64,000 nucleotides of DNA from JANPPS01 sp965246835. GTDB lineage: Bacteria; Pseudomonadota; Alphaproteobacteria; Acetobacterales; Acetobacteraceae. Positions 7,644-16,681 of the stretch are shown one piece after another. How positions within the stretch are numbered: position 1 is the first letter of the stretch; each line of letters opens with the position of its first letter. Below the pieces are notes generated by a model. It was not told the origin of the DNA. It saw only the letters and a program-made list of their open reading frames with translations, and ran no database searches. The position numbers and the translations under genes are program-made. The stretch lies in the NCBI GenBank assembly GCA_965246835.1, contig CBDFFQ010000002.1, positions 310,001-374,000 of the forward strand, written 5' to 3'.

Positions 7644-8723
7644 ATGTCCGCCGCCACGCCCGGCACGGTCCGCGCGCACTCCGATTGGTCGGTGCAAGCC
7701 GCGCTGACGGTCGCGGTGTTCGTGTGCCTGGGCGTCCTGGCGGCGGCGTATGCGGCGCTGCGCTGGTCGGAGCTGTATGCCGGGATCACGGGGTTCAGCT
7801 TCTACCGGCCGCTGCCGCTGCTGTTCGGGCAGTTGCTGCTGGGGCTGATCAACGGGGCGTTCTATGCGCTGCTGTCGCTGGGGCTGGCGGTGATCTTCGG
7901 CATGCTGAACATCATCAACTTCGCGCATGGCTCCCTGTTCATGATGGGGGCGTTCGCGGCGTGGATGATGCTCACGCCGAATACCTGGCTCGGGATGATT
8001 TCGCCGGGCTTGTCGGTGCCGGAATGGGCGACCATCGGCTATTGGCCGGCCCTGGTGATCGCGCCGCTGATCGTGGGGGCGTTCGGGCTGTTGATGGAGA
8101 AAACGATCATCAGCCGGCTGTACATGCTCGATCACCTCTATGGCCTGCTGCTGACGTTCGGGATCGCGCTGATCATCGAGGGATTGGCGCGCAATGCGTT
8201 CGGCAGCTCCGGCATGCCGTATCGCATCCCGGATTTGCTGCAGGGCGGGACCAATCTGGGCTTCATGTTCATGCCGAATTATCGGGGCTGGGTGCTGCTG
8301 GCGGCGGCGGCGATGTGCCTGCTGACGTGGGTGGTGATCGAGAAGACGAAGCTCGGTTCGCGGCTGCGGGCGGCGACGGAGAACCCCGGTCTGGTGCAGG
8401 CCTTCGGCGTGAACGTGCCGCGGATGATCAGCCTGACCTATGCCGGGGGCGTGGCGCTCGCGGCGTTCGCGGGCGTGCTGGCGGCGCCGATCTATTCGGT
8501 GAACCCCAACATGGGCAGCAACTTCATCATCACGCTGTTCGCCGTCGTGGTGATCGGCGGCATGGGCAGCACGCTCGGCAGCATCGTGACCGGGTTCGGG
8601 CTCGGTATCGTGGAGGGGCTGACCAAGGTGTATTACCCGCAGGCGTCCGCCACGGTGATCTTCGTGGTGATGGTGATCGTGCTGCTGGCGCGGCCGGCCG
8701 GATTGTTCGGAAAGGCGGCCTGA
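7644..8723 (+). CDS. livH: ABC transporter permease LivH
   Basis: Inner-membrane permease of 359 residues. The core contains INGAFYALLSLGLAVIFGMLNIINFAHGSLFMMG, the diagnostic LivH signature, and the conserved VVVIGGMGSTLGSIVTG near the C-terminus. The N-terminus is extended by about 65 residues compared with typical LivH (near 290-300) and contains an extra hydrophobic segment (VQAALTVAVFVCLGVLAAAYAAL). A further internal insertion around residues 115-125 is also seen. It forms a heterodimer with LivM, encoded one nucleotide downstream. Confidence 0.92.
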   Translation: MSAATPGTVRAHSDWSVQAALTVAVFVCLGVLAAAYAALRWSELYAGITGFSFYRPLPLLFGQLLLGLINGAFYALLSLGLAVIFGMLNIINFAHGSLFMMGAFAAWMMLTPNTWLGMISPGLSVPEWATIGYWPALVIAPLIVGAFGLLMEKTIISRLYMLDHLYGLLLTFGIALIIEGLARNAFGSSGMPYRIPDLLQGGTNLGFMFMPNYRGWVLLAAAAMCLLTWVVIEKTKLGSRLRAATENPGLVQAFGVNVPRMISLTYAGGVALAAFAGVLAAPIYSVNPNMGSNFIITLFAVVVIGGMGSTLGSIVTGFGLGIVEGLTKVYYPQASATVIFVVMVIVLLARPAGLFGKAA

Positions 8724-8724
8724 G

Positions 8725-9708
8725 ATGGATGCGACCCCCGGCGCTTTCCGCGCTGCTGCCGCGAGGCCAGTGACGATATTGGGGTTCAGCAGCGCGCAGG
8801 CCTCATTGCTGGTGCTGCTGATCGCGGCGGTGATTGCCGGGCCGTTCCTGATTTATCCCGTGTTCCTGATGAAGGTGCTGTGCTTCGCGCTGTTCGCCTG
8901 CGCGTTCAACCTGCTGATCGGGTTCGTGGGTCTGCTGAGCTTCGGGCATGCCGCGTATTTCGGCATGGGCAGCTATGTTGCGGCCTATGGCATGAAGCAT
9001 TGGGGTATCACGCCGGAGATCGCGATCGTGGTCGGTGGGCTGGCCGGTGCGGCGCTCGGCACCGTGTTCGGCCTGCTGGCGATCAAGCGGCAGGGCCTGT
9101 ATTTCGCGATGATTACGCTGGCCTTGGCGCAAATGAACTATTTCTTCTGTCTGCAGGCGCCGTTCACCGGGGGCGAGGACGGGATCCAGCAAGTGCCGCG
9201 CGGGTCGTTGTTCGGCGTGATCCCGCTCAATGACGACATGGCGATGTATGCAGTGGTCGCGGTCGTGTTCTTCATCTTCTTCCTGCTGATCCACCGCATC
9301 GTGCACTCGCCGTTCGGCCAGGTGTTGAAGGCGATCCGGGAGAACGAGCCGCGGGCGACGTCGCTCGGCTATCGCACGGATGACTACAAGCTGGTGGCGT
9401 TCATCCTCAGCACGTTCATCGCGGGCGTCGCGGGCGGGACGAAGGCGCTGGTGTTCGGCATCGCGACGCTGACCGACGTGAACTACGCGATGTCCGGTGA
9501 GGTCGTGCTGATGAACCTGCTGGGCGGCATGGGGACGATCTTCGGGCCCGTGGTGGGCGCCGGGGTGATCGTGTGGACCGAGAGCGCGCTGTCCAGCTAC
9601 GGGTCCTGGGTGCTGGTGACGCAGGGGGCGATCTTTGTCGCGTGCGTGCTCGCGTTCCGGCGCGGGATCGTGGGGGAGATCGCGGCGCTGATCCGGCGGC
9701 CGCTCTAG
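8725..9708 (+). CDS. livM: ABC transporter permease LivM
   Basis: Second permease, 327 residues, about nine hydrophobic segments. Landmarks: FALFACAFNLLIGFVGLLSFGHAAYFGMGSYV, IRENEPRATSLGYR in a cytoplasmic loop that contacts the ATPases, and VLMNLLGGMGTIFGPVVGAG. It completes the import operon livG-livF-SBP-SBP-livH-livM. Its stop codon overlaps by 4 nt the stop of a convergent hydrolase gene, and a C/T-rich hairpin at 9716-9739 just downstream may end transcription of both genes. Confidence 0.93.
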   Translation: MDATPGAFRAAAARPVTILGFSSAQASLLVLLIAAVIAGPFLIYPVFLMKVLCFALFACAFNLLIGFVGLLSFGHAAYFGMGSYVAAYGMKHWGITPEIAIVVGGLAGAALGTVFGLLAIKRQGLYFAMITLALAQMNYFFCLQAPFTGGEDGIQQVPRGSLFGVIPLNDDMAMYAVVAVVFFIFFLLIHRIVHSPFGQVLKAIRENEPRATSLGYRTDDYKLVAFILSTFIAGVAGGTKALVFGIATLTDVNYAMSGEVVLMNLLGGMGTIFGPVVGAGVIVWTESALSSYGSWVLVTQGAIFVACVLAFRRGIVGEIAALIRRPL

Positions 9709-10682
9709 CCTGCTGCCCCCGTTCCCGTGGGAGAGGGGGAGGTGAGCTGGCTCAACCAGCGGCCCGCCTTTTCCACCGCGTCCCGCGCGACGGCGACCCG
9801 GCCCGTGGCGCGGATGAAGCCGTGGATCACGCCGGCGAAGGTTTCGGCCTCCACCGGGACGCCGGCGGCGCGCAGCCGCGTCACGAGCTGTTCGCCCTCA
9901 TGCCGCAGCACGTCCAGCTCCGCCAAGTGCACCAGCACCGGCGGCAGGCCCCTGAGCTCGGCGCGCAAGGGTGAGGCGAGGGGGTTCAGCCGGTCCGCCT
10001 GGTCCCGCGCATAGACGCTCCAGTAGAACCGCATCTTTTCTTCCGTCAGGAAAAATCCGCCGCCGCCGAACTCGCGATAGGTGGGCGTCGTGAAATCCGC
10101 GTCGCAGACCGGGTAGGTCGCGAGCACGCCGGCCAGCGCCGGGCCGCCGGTGTCCCGCAGCAGCAGCGCCGCGCCCAGCGCCAGGTTGCCGCCCGCGCTG
10201 TCCCCGCCCAGCACGATGCGGCTGCCATCCAGGCCCCAGGAGGCGCCATGCTCCGCGACCCAGCGCACCACGCCCGCGCATTCCTCGAGCGCCTGCGGGA
10301 ACCGTGCTTCCGGCGATAAGGCATAATCCACGCTGAGCACTGCGTAGCCGGACCCCGCCGCATATTCGCGCGTCAAACGGTCATGGGTGTCGACGGAGGA
10401 CCAGACCCAGCCGCCCCCGTGGAAATACACCAGGACCGGGAGCATCGGATCCGGAACGGGCCGGTGCAGCCGGCAGAACACGCGCCGTCCCCGCGCCGGC
10501 ACCCAGACGTCGCGGCTGTCGGCCATCGGCGGGCCGCCCGAAACCAGCGTCATGGCCAGCGCGTCGTTCACCGCCCTTTGCGGCTCGAACGGCCCGGTGA
10601 AGTCGATCGGCGGCAGGCGGGAGGCCGCGTCCAGGAACGCCGCATGCGCGGTCAGCATCTCGGGATCCCAGCGTTCGTACAT
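9705..10682 (-). CDS. Alpha/beta hydrolase, hormone-sensitive lipase family
   Basis: Esterase-type hydrolase of 325 residues. The HSL oxyanion motif YFHGGGWVW lies at about 80, the nucleophile in GGDSAGGN at about 155, the acid in AELDVLRHEGE and the histidine in GVIHGFI near residue 290. ATG 10682 was chosen because CGGAGG lies 5 nt upstream; a longer in-frame start exists at 10724. The last residues, SPSPTGTGAAG, are encoded by a C/T-rich repeat that also supplies the hairpin at the end of the gene, so the tail is probably not functional. Natural substrate unknown. Confidence 0.88.
   Translation of the reverse strand: MYERWDPEMLTAHAAFLDAASRLPPIDFTGPFEPQRAVNDALAMTLVSGGPPMADSRDVWVPARGRRVFCRLHRPVPDPMLPVLVYFHGGGWVWSSVDTHDRLTREYAAGSGYAVLSVDYALSPEARFPQALEECAGVVRWVAEHGASWGLDGSRIVLGGDSAGGNLALGAALLLRDTGGPALAGVLATYPVCDADFTTPTYREFGGGGFFLTEEKMRFYWSVYARDQADRLNPLASPLRAELRGLPPVLVHLAELDVLRHEGEQLVTRLRAAGVPVEAETFAGVIHGFIRATGRVAVARDAVEKAGRWLSQLTSPSPTGTGAAG
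9716..9739. terminator. Imperfect C-rich hairpin at a convergent gene end
   Basis: CCCCCGTTCCC at 9716-9726 can pair with GGGAGAGGGGG at 9729-9739, with two non-Watson-Crick positions. It lies 7 nt after the livM stop codon and inside the last codons of the convergent hydrolase gene. No U-tract follows, so a terminator role is inferred from position only. It belongs to the same repeat type as 1282-1317. Confidence 0.4.
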
Positions 10683-10787
10683 GGCGGCCTCCGGTTCTGC
10701 GTGCGATGCTCGCAGGGCCGCCACCGGAAAGGCAACCCTCGGGCCCGAGATGCGCTATGCTGCACTGCACCATAGACTGACGCCGAA

Positions 10788-13340
10788 ATGCCCCTGATCC
10801 GCGCGCCCGGCGGACGCTTCCGTCCCGACCGGCTGTTTCGGCCGCGCTCCTTGGTCCTCGTGAGCGGCGGCACGGCGCTGAGCGAGACGGTCCGCGCCAA
10901 CCTCGACGCGGCACGCTTCTCCGGAGTGATCCACGAAACCGGTCCGGACGGCATCGCCGCGCTGCCGGACGTGCCGGACCTCGCGCTCATCGCGACCGCA
11001 CCGGAACAGGCCGCCGACGCCGTCCGGGCGCTGGGTGCGCGGGGCACCTTCGCCGCGATTTGCCTCACCCCGGCGCCTGACCTGGCGCTGGCCGCTTCGG
11101 CATCCGGCGTGCGGGTGCTGGGGCCGTCCTCGTTCGGGTTGGCGATCCCGGGGCTCGGCCTGAATGCCACCACGGGGCATCTGCCGCCACGCCCGGGCAA
11201 GATCGCGCTGGTGTCGCAATCGGCGGCCTTGTGCCGGGCCGTGCTGGATTGGGCGGAGCCGAACGGGGTGGGGTTCAGCCACATCGTGGGCGTGGGCGGC
11301 GCGGCCGACATGGGGTTCGGCATCGTGCTGGACTGGCTGGCGCGCGATCCTGGCACCGGCGCGATCCTGCTGGACATCCGCATCATCCGGAACCGCCGCG
11401 CCTTCCTCTCGGCCGCCCGCGCCGCGGCCCGGTTGCGGCCCGTGGTGGCGATCCGGGCGGGCGGCCGGCTCAACGATCCCACGGGGCGGGAGGACCTCGT
11501 GTTCGACGCGGCGCTCCGCCGGGCCGGGATCGTGCGGGTGGACCGGTTGTCCGACCTGCTGGCCGCTGCCGAGACGCTGACCCGCGCCCGGGCGCCCCGG
11601 CATGAGGCGGTGACGATCGTCACCAACGCGATCGGGCCCGGGCAGATGGCGGCGGACGCGGCGCTGGTCCTCGGCATCCCGCTGGCCCCGCCCTCGGCCA
11701 CGAGCCGCGCCGTGCTCGGGCTGAGCTTGCCCCCGGGGCCGCCGGGCCTCGGCCTCGTGTGGACAGGACCGGACCAGCCGATCCGCCTGGCGGAGGCCAC
11801 GGCGCTGCTGTCCGGTGCGGCCGAGACGGGTGGGATCGTGGTGGTGATGGCGCCCACAGGTCCCGCCGACGGTGCCGGCATCGCCGCCCTGGCGGCCGCG
11901 TCCGGCACGCTGCCGGTGCCGATGCTGGTGGCGGTATTGGGTGAGACGACGGGGGCCGGGCATCGCCAGGCGCTCGCGGCGGCCGGGGTGCCGGCGTTCA
12001 ACACGCCGGAGCTCGCGATGCGGGCGTATGGCCAGCTGGTGGAGCAGCGCCGCGCCCGCGCCGCCGCCCGCGAGCTGCCGCCCCGCGCCGTGCTGTCCTT
12101 GGCGCCGGATCGGGAGGCCGTGCGGCGGCTGTTCGACCGGGTGCGGCAGGATGGCCGGTCCGGGCTGCTGCAGCACGAGGCGCTGGCGGTGCTGTCCGCC
12201 TATGGCCTGCCGATCGTGCCGAGCCGCCCGGCGCAGGCGATCGAAGACGCCGTGGCCGCGGCGGACGTCCTGGGATACCCCGCGGTGCTGAAGCTCGCGC
12301 GCAGCCAGCGGCCGGACCGGCGCGGCCCCGGGGGCGTGGTGCTGGACATCCCGGATGCGGAGGGGGTGCGCCGGGCCGTGGCGCAACTGGAGCGTCGGCG
12401 GGAGGGCCCGGCTGTGGAAGGGTATTTGGTGCAGCGCCAGGTGGGCCGCGCGCGGGAGCTGCGGTTGACGGTGCAGGACGACCCCGTGTTCGGCCCGGCG
12501 ATCGGTTTCGGCCCCGGCGGCAGTGCCGCGGAGCTGTTGGGAGACGTTGCGATCGAGCTGCCGCCGCTCAACTTGGTGCTGGCCGCGAGCCTCGTGCAGC
12601 GCACGCGCGTGGCCGCGACCCTGGCCGCCGGGCATGACCGGCCCGCGGCGGATGCGGAGGCGGTGGCGGATGCGCTGGTGCGGATCAGCCAGCTCGTGGT
12701 GGATTTCCCGGAGATCGCGGCGCTGGACGTGAACCCGCTCTTTGCCGATGCGGAAGGTGTTTCGGCGGGCGACGCTTGGATCGGCCTGCGTGCGCCCGGC
12801 CAGAAATCCGCGCTGGCGATCGCGCCCTATCCGGCGGAACTGGCGCAGGAGTGGCGCAGTCAGCAGGAGGTGCTGACCGTGCGCCCGATCCGGCCCGAGG
12901 ATGCGGAGGCGCATGCGGCGCTGTTTGCCCGGCTGACGCCCGAGGATATCCGCTACCGCTTCTTCAGCATGCTCCGCGCGTTGTCCCCGGAGCAGATCGC
13001 CCGTATGACGCAGGTCGATTACGACCGCGAGATGGCATTCGTCGCCACCCGCGCAACCGGGGAGACCGTGGGGGTGGCGCGGCTGGTGCGGGACGGGGAC
13101 GGCGGCGAGTTCGCGATCGTGGTGGAGCCGTCGCTCAAGGGCCATGGACTGGGCCGGCATCTGATGGACCGGCTGATCGAGTGGGCCCGGAGCCAGGACC
13201 TGACGCATATCGTGGGCCAGGTGCTGGCGGAGAACGCGCCGATGCTGGCGTTCATGCGCCGGATGGGGTTTGCGCTACACCGCTCGCCGGAAGATCCGGA
13301 GATCATGGAGGCGCGGTTTGACCTCGGCCCCCGCGAGTAG
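10788..13340 (+). CDS. Acyl-CoA synthetase (NDP-forming)-like / GNAT acetyltransferase fusion (Pat-like)
   Basis: Protein of 850 residues with the domain order of PatZ-type protein lysine acetyltransferases: an NDP-forming acyl-CoA synthetase-like part (CoA-binding about 10-130; succinyl-CoA-ligase-like about 135-430 with LVSQSAALCRAVLDW and GVGGAADMGFG), an ATP-grasp part about 455-675 (HEALAVLSAYGLPIVPSRPA), and a C-terminal GNAT domain about 690-850 (VRPIRPEDAEAH, FAIVVEPSLKGHGLGRHLM). The GNAT acetyl-CoA loop GHGLGR is intact. Known Pat enzymes acetylate and silence AMP-forming acetyl-CoA synthetase; the synthetase half is often only regulatory. The start is ATG 10788, divergent from the esterase gene. 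Confidence 0.88.
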   Translation: MPLIRAPGGRFRPDRLFRPRSLVLVSGGTALSETVRANLDAARFSGVIHETGPDGIAALPDVPDLALIATAPEQAADAVRALGARGTFAAICLTPAPDLALAASASGVRVLGPSSFGLAIPGLGLNATTGHLPPRPGKIALVSQSAALCRAVLDWAEPNGVGFSHIVGVGGAADMGFGIVLDWLARDPGTGAILLDIRIIRNRRAFLSAARAAARLRPVVAIRAGGRLNDPTGREDLVFDAALRRAGIVRVDRLSDLLAAAETLTRARAPRHEAVTIVTNAIGPGQMAADAALVLGIPLAPPSATSRAVLGLSLPPGPPGLGLVWTGPDQPIRLAEATALLSGAAETGGIVVVMAPTGPADGAGIAALAAASGTLPVPMLVAVLGETTGAGHRQALAAAGVPAFNTPELAMRAYGQLVEQRRARAAARELPPRAVLSLAPDREAVRRLFDRVRQDGRSGLLQHEALAVLSAYGLPIVPSRPAQAIEDAVAAADVLGYPAVLKLARSQRPDRRGPGGVVLDIPDAEGVRRAVAQLERRREGPAVEGYLVQRQVGRARELRLTVQDDPVFGPAIGFGPGGSAAELLGDVAIELPPLNLVLAASLVQRTRVAATLAAGHDRPAADAEAVADALVRISQLVVDFPEIAALDVNPLFADAEGVSAGDAWIGLRAPGQKSALAIAPYPAELAQEWRSQQEVLTVRPIRPEDAEAHAALFARLTPEDIRYRFFSMLRALSPEQIARMTQVDYDREMAFVATRATGETVGVARLVRDGDGGEFAIVVEPSLKGHGLGRHLMDRLIEWARSQDLTHIVGQVLAENAPMLAFMRRMGFALHRSPEDPEIMEARFDLGPRE

Positions 13341-14208
13341 CGCCAGGGTCCGGCAACGGGCGATCCTGTGCGTGCTGGGCTCGTCCGCCGCGTATAGCGT
13401 GGCGGGCGCGCTGGTGAAGGCGGGCTCCCCGGGGATTCCCACGATCGAGGTGGTGCTGTTCCGCAGCCTGTTCACCTTCGTCTGCCTGCTGCCGCTGATC
13501 CGGGGGCAGGGCGGGTGGCGGGCACTGACCACGCGGCGGCCCCTTGGGCATGCGTTCCGGCTGGTGTCCGGGTTCGCGGGCATGCTGAGCGCGTTCTACG
13601 GCTACGCGCATCTGCCGATCGCGACGGTGACGGCGCTGGGATTCTCGATGCCGGTGTTCCTGGCATTGCTGTCGGTGCCGATGCTGGGGGAACGGATTAC
13701 GCCGGGGCGGGCATTGAGCGTGCTGGGCGGGCTGATCGGCGTGTTGATCGTGATCCGGCCGTGGCGTGGTGAGATGGACGCGCCGCTTTGGCCGTCGGTC
13801 ATCGTGATGGCGGGTGTCGCGTGTTGGGCGCTGGCCATGATCAGCATCCGGCAGATGGGTCAGTCGGGCGAGCGTAACGTCACGATCGTGCTGATCTTCG
13901 CCGCTGCCAGCACGGTGGTGGCGGGGCTCGGCACGCTGCCGGTCTGGGTCACGCCGGCGCCGCCCGCGTTGCTGGCGCTGGTGGGGGTCGGCGTGATCTC
14001 GGCGCTGGCGCAGTGGTTGATGACGGAGGGGTATCGCAGCGGGGAGGCGACGATGCTGGCGCCGTTCGAATACGGCGCGATCCTGTATGCGGTGCTGCTG
14101 GGCTGGCTGGTATGGAGCGAGGTGCCGGGCGGGTGGGAGTTCGTTGGAATCGCCGTGCTGGTCGGCTCCGGCCTGCTGTCGTGGTGGCGGGAGAGCGTCA
14201 GCCGATGA
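13318..14208 (+). CDS. EamA/DMT-family transporter
   Basis: Inner-membrane protein of 296 residues with ten hydrophobic segments arranged as two EamA repeats (about 15-145 and 160-290). Markers are GFAGMLSAFYGYAHLPIATVTALGFSMPVF in repeat 1 and the repeat-2 counterpart ALAQWLMTEGYRSGEATMLAPFEYGAILYAVLLGWLVW. TTG 13318 was selected because GGAGG precedes it by a suitable distance; it overlaps the acetyltransferase gene by 23 nt, so translation is probably coupled. Upstream in-frame starts would overlap further. DMT transporters export small metabolites; the substrate cannot be inferred. Confidence 0.85.
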   Translation: MTSAPASSARVRQRAILCVLGSSAAYSVAGALVKAGSPGIPTIEVVLFRSLFTFVCLLPLIRGQGGWRALTTRRPLGHAFRLVSGFAGMLSAFYGYAHLPIATVTALGFSMPVFLALLSVPMLGERITPGRALSVLGGLIGVLIVIRPWRGEMDAPLWPSVIVMAGVACWALAMISIRQMGQSGERNVTIVLIFAAASTVVAGLGTLPVWVTPAPPALLALVGVGVISALAQWLMTEGYRSGEATMLAPFEYGAILYAVLLGWLVWSEVPGGWEFVGIAVLVGSGLLSWWRESVSR

Positions 14209-14827
14209 TGGCGAGGATCGCGGCCAGCAGGGCGCGCAGCTCGGCCGCGGCCAGCGATTTCGGCGCCGCTTCCGTGACCCCCAACCCGGCCGCGAACGCG
14301 TGGCTGAACGCAGCCCGGTTGCCGAGCGAGGCGGGCAGCACGACGAGGTTGCGCGACGCCAGCTCCCGCTCCAGCCCGGCCCGCACCTTGAGGCCACCCA
14401 CCATCCGGTTCAGCACCAGGCAGGCCGGGCGCTTCTCCTCGGCCGCGAGCTTCAGCGTGCCTTCGGCGGCCCAGATGTCGGGGGCGCTGGGCTGCACCGG
14501 CACCACCACCAGCTCCGCCCCGCGGATGGCCCGGCGCGCATCCGCATCGACCTGCGGCGGGCTGTCGACGATCACCACGTCATGCGCGCGCCGCAACCGG
14601 TCCAGCTCCGCCGCCAGCCGCCATCCCGACAGGTCGGAGAAGGTGATGGGCGGCGGCGCCGGATCGCGGGCGACGCGGATGGCGTTCCAGCGCTGCAGAC
14701 TGTGCTGCGGGTCGATGTCCAGCACCGCCACGCGCCGCGTCGGCGCCAGCGCGGCCGCGAGGTTGGCGGCGAGCATGGTCTTGCCCGCGCCCCCCTTCTG
14801 CTGCGCGATGGTGATCACGACGGACAT
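14198..14827 (-). CDS. ParA/MinD-type P-loop ATPase
   Basis: Protein of 209 residues with a deviant Walker A motif QKGGAGKT at residue 10, Walker A' DIDPQHSLQRW (about 40) and Walker B VIVDSPPQ (about 88). These are features of the ParA family, whose ATP-dependent dimers position DNA or protein cargo. No ParB gene or parS-like site is visible next to it, and it lacks the N-terminal DNA-binding region of plasmid ParA, so it resembles orphan chromosomal ParA proteins. Its end overlaps that of the convergent EamA gene by 11 nt; a small secreted protein gene lies upstream on the same strand. Confidence 0.85.
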   Translation of the reverse strand: MSVVITIAQQKGGAGKTMLAANLAAALAPTRRVAVLDIDPQHSLQRWNAIRVARDPAPPPITFSDLSGWRLAAELDRLRRAHDVVIVDSPPQVDADARRAIRGAELVVVPVQPSAPDIWAAEGTLKLAAEEKRPACLVLNRMVGGLKVRAGLERELASRNLVVLPASLGNRAAFSHAFAAGLGVTEAAPKSLAAAELRALLAAILAIIG

Positions 14828-14840
14828 GGCGTTGTGCCGG

Positions 14841-15155
14841 TCAGCGGCCCTGGTACACGCGGGGTGCCGGTTCCGCCAGGCGCTGGGCCTCGGCCGCCCG
14901 GGCTTGCGAGGTCTGCGGACGGTATTGCGCCTGCTGGGCCTGTTGAGCCTGGGCCCGGGCGGCGGCGCGCTGGCGGTTGCGGTTCACCGCGGCGGCGTGC
15001 CCGGCGGCGCAACCCGCGGCAGCGCCCACGAGCCCATGCCGCCCGGCATAGTGCCCGGCGACGCCGCCCATCACGGCGCCGGACAGGCAGCCAATGGCGT
15101 GCGCCTGGCTGCCGAAGGTGATGACCAAGGCGGAAGCGAGAAGAAGGGCGCGCAT
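14841..15155 (-). CDS. Small secreted protein with glycine-zipper-like segment
   Basis: Protein of 104 residues. A Sec signal peptide (MRALLLASALVITFGSQAHA) is followed by a Gly/Ala/His-rich region with two cysteines (IGCLSGAVMGGVAGHYAG ... AAAGCAAGHA) resembling a glycine-zipper 2TM segment, then a Gln/Ala/Arg-rich tail. I recognise no specific function; glycine-zipper proteins are usually envelope-associated. It is 13 nt upstream of the ParA-like gene on the same strand and divergent from nnr. Confidence 0.6.
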   Translation of the reverse strand: MRALLLASALVITFGSQAHAIGCLSGAVMGGVAGHYAGRHGLVGAAAGCAAGHAAAVNRNRQRAAARAQAQQAQQAQYRPQTSQARAAEAQRLAEPAPRVYQGR

Positions 15156-15208
15156 GGGAGGGCTCCGTTGGAGTTACAGTGTTGCGGGCAATACACTGGA
15201 ATTTGTGC

Positions 15209-16681
15209 ATGGCCAAAATAAGTTCGCTGCCGGAAGCCTTGCTGACCCCGGAGCAGATGGCGCGGGCGGACGCGCTGGCGGCCCGGGCGGGTGTGCCGGG
15301 GCCCGTGCTGATGCAGGCGGCAGGGCGGGCGGTGGCGCGGGCGGCGCGGCGCTTCGGTCCGTGCCCGGTGCTGGTGCTGTGCGGCCCCGGCAATAATGGT
15401 GGCGATGGCTATGTGGCGGCGCGGCTGCTGGCGCAGGAGGGGTGGCCGGTGCGGGTGGCAGCGCTGGCGCTGCCGCGCGCCGGGTCGGACGCTGCCGAGG
15501 CTGCCATGCGCTGGCGGGGGCCGATGGCGCCGTTTGCGCCCGCGGAGGCGGAGCGGGCCGGGCTGGTGATCGATGCGGTATTCGGCGCCGGGCTGCGGGA
15601 CGACGTGCCGGACCACGTTGCGGCCACGCTGGCGGCTTCCCGGCGCGTGCTGGCCGTGGACGTGCCGAGCGGGCTCGATGGCGCGACCGGGCAGGCGCGG
15701 GGGCAGGTGCGCGCGAGCGACGCCACGGTCACGTTCTTCCGTCTGAAGCCCGGGCATTTGCTGCTGCCGGGCCGGGAGCTGTGCGGGGCGGTGCAGCTCG
15801 CCGATATCGGCCTGCCGTCCTCCGTGCTGAGCGGCCTCGGCGTGCAGGCCTGGCGCAATACCCCGGCGCTGTGGTCCGTGCCGCAGCCTGGGTCCGGCAG
15901 CCACAAATACACGCGGGGCCACGCAACGGTGCTGGGCGGCGCGGAGATGACGGGGGCGGCGCGGCTGGCGGCGGCGGCGGCGCGGGCGGCGGGCGCCGGG
16001 CTGGTCACGATCGCGGCGACTGGCAGCGCGGATCTGTATCGCATGGGCGACTCCGGGGTGATGGTGAACGCGGACATCGACGCGCAGCTTGCGGATGACC
16101 GCCGCCGTGTCTGGCTGTGCGGCCCGGGCCTCGGGCACGGCATGGCGCGGCAAATGGTGCTTCGGCTGCTCGCGGCCGGGCGGATCGTGGTGGCGGACGC
16201 GGATGCGCTGGGTGCCCATGCCGGGAACCCGGCGGCGTTGGCGGGCTGCGCGGTGCTGACGCCGCATGCGGGGGAGTTCGGACGCGTGTTCGGGCCGATC
16301 GGTCCCGACCGGGTTGCCGCTGTGCGTGCAGCCGCCGCGCAGGTGGGCGCCGTGGTGGTGCTGAAGGGCGCCGATACTGTGATCGCGGCACCGGACGGGC
16401 GGGCGGTGATCAACGACAACGCGCCGCCCTGGCTCGCCACGGCGGGCTCCGGGGACGTGCTGGCGGGATTGATCGCCGGGCTCCTGACGCAGGGGATGGC
16501 GCCGTGGGAGGCCGCCTGCGCCGGGGTATGGCTGCATGGTGCCGCGGCGGCGCTTCACGGTCCGGGCCTGCTGGCCGAAGCGTTGCCGCCAGCGATCGCT
16601 CAAACCCTTGCGAAGATGGGCTGCAACCCGGCCCGGGTTGGGTATAGTGCGACGGCTACCGGGAGCCCCGACCATGAGTGA
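15209..16681 (+). CDS. nnr: Bifunctional NAD(P)HX epimerase / ADP-dependent NAD(P)HX dehydratase
   Basis: Metabolite-repair enzyme that epimerises and dehydrates damaged hydrated NAD(P)H. The 490-residue protein has the YjeF_N epimerase domain at about 10-210 (CGPGNNGGDGYVAARLLA, DAVFGAGLR, DVPSGLDGATG) and the ribokinase-like dehydratase domain at about 225-485 (GSHKYTRGHATVLGG, LTPHAGEFGRVFG, TAGSGDVLAGLIAGLL). All catalytic motifs look intact. ATG 15209 is the start; no strong ribosome binding site precedes it. Its end overlaps the malonyl-CoA decarboxylase start by 8 nt. Confidence 0.93.
   Translation: MAKISSLPEALLTPEQMARADALAARAGVPGPVLMQAAGRAVARAARRFGPCPVLVLCGPGNNGGDGYVAARLLAQEGWPVRVAALALPRAGSDAAEAAMRWRGPMAPFAPAEAERAGLVIDAVFGAGLRDDVPDHVAATLAASRRVLAVDVPSGLDGATGQARGQVRASDATVTFFRLKPGHLLLPGRELCGAVQLADIGLPSSVLSGLGVQAWRNTPALWSVPQPGSGSHKYTRGHATVLGGAEMTGAARLAAAAARAAGAGLVTIAATGSADLYRMGDSGVMVNADIDAQLADDRRRVWLCGPGLGHGMARQMVLRLLAAGRIVVADADALGAHAGNPAALAGCAVLTPHAGEFGRVFGPIGPDRVAAVRAAAAQVGAVVVLKGADTVIAAPDGRAVINDNAPPWLATAGSGDVLAGLIAGLLTQGMAPWEAACAGVWLHGAAAALHGPGLLAEALPPAIAQTLAKMGCNPARVGYSATATGSPDHE

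Noticed and set aside
6339..8135. 598-codon minus-strand frame opposite the second binding protein and livH
   Set aside because: Composition (His, Gln, Arg rich) and lack of any motif mark it as the complement of real genes.
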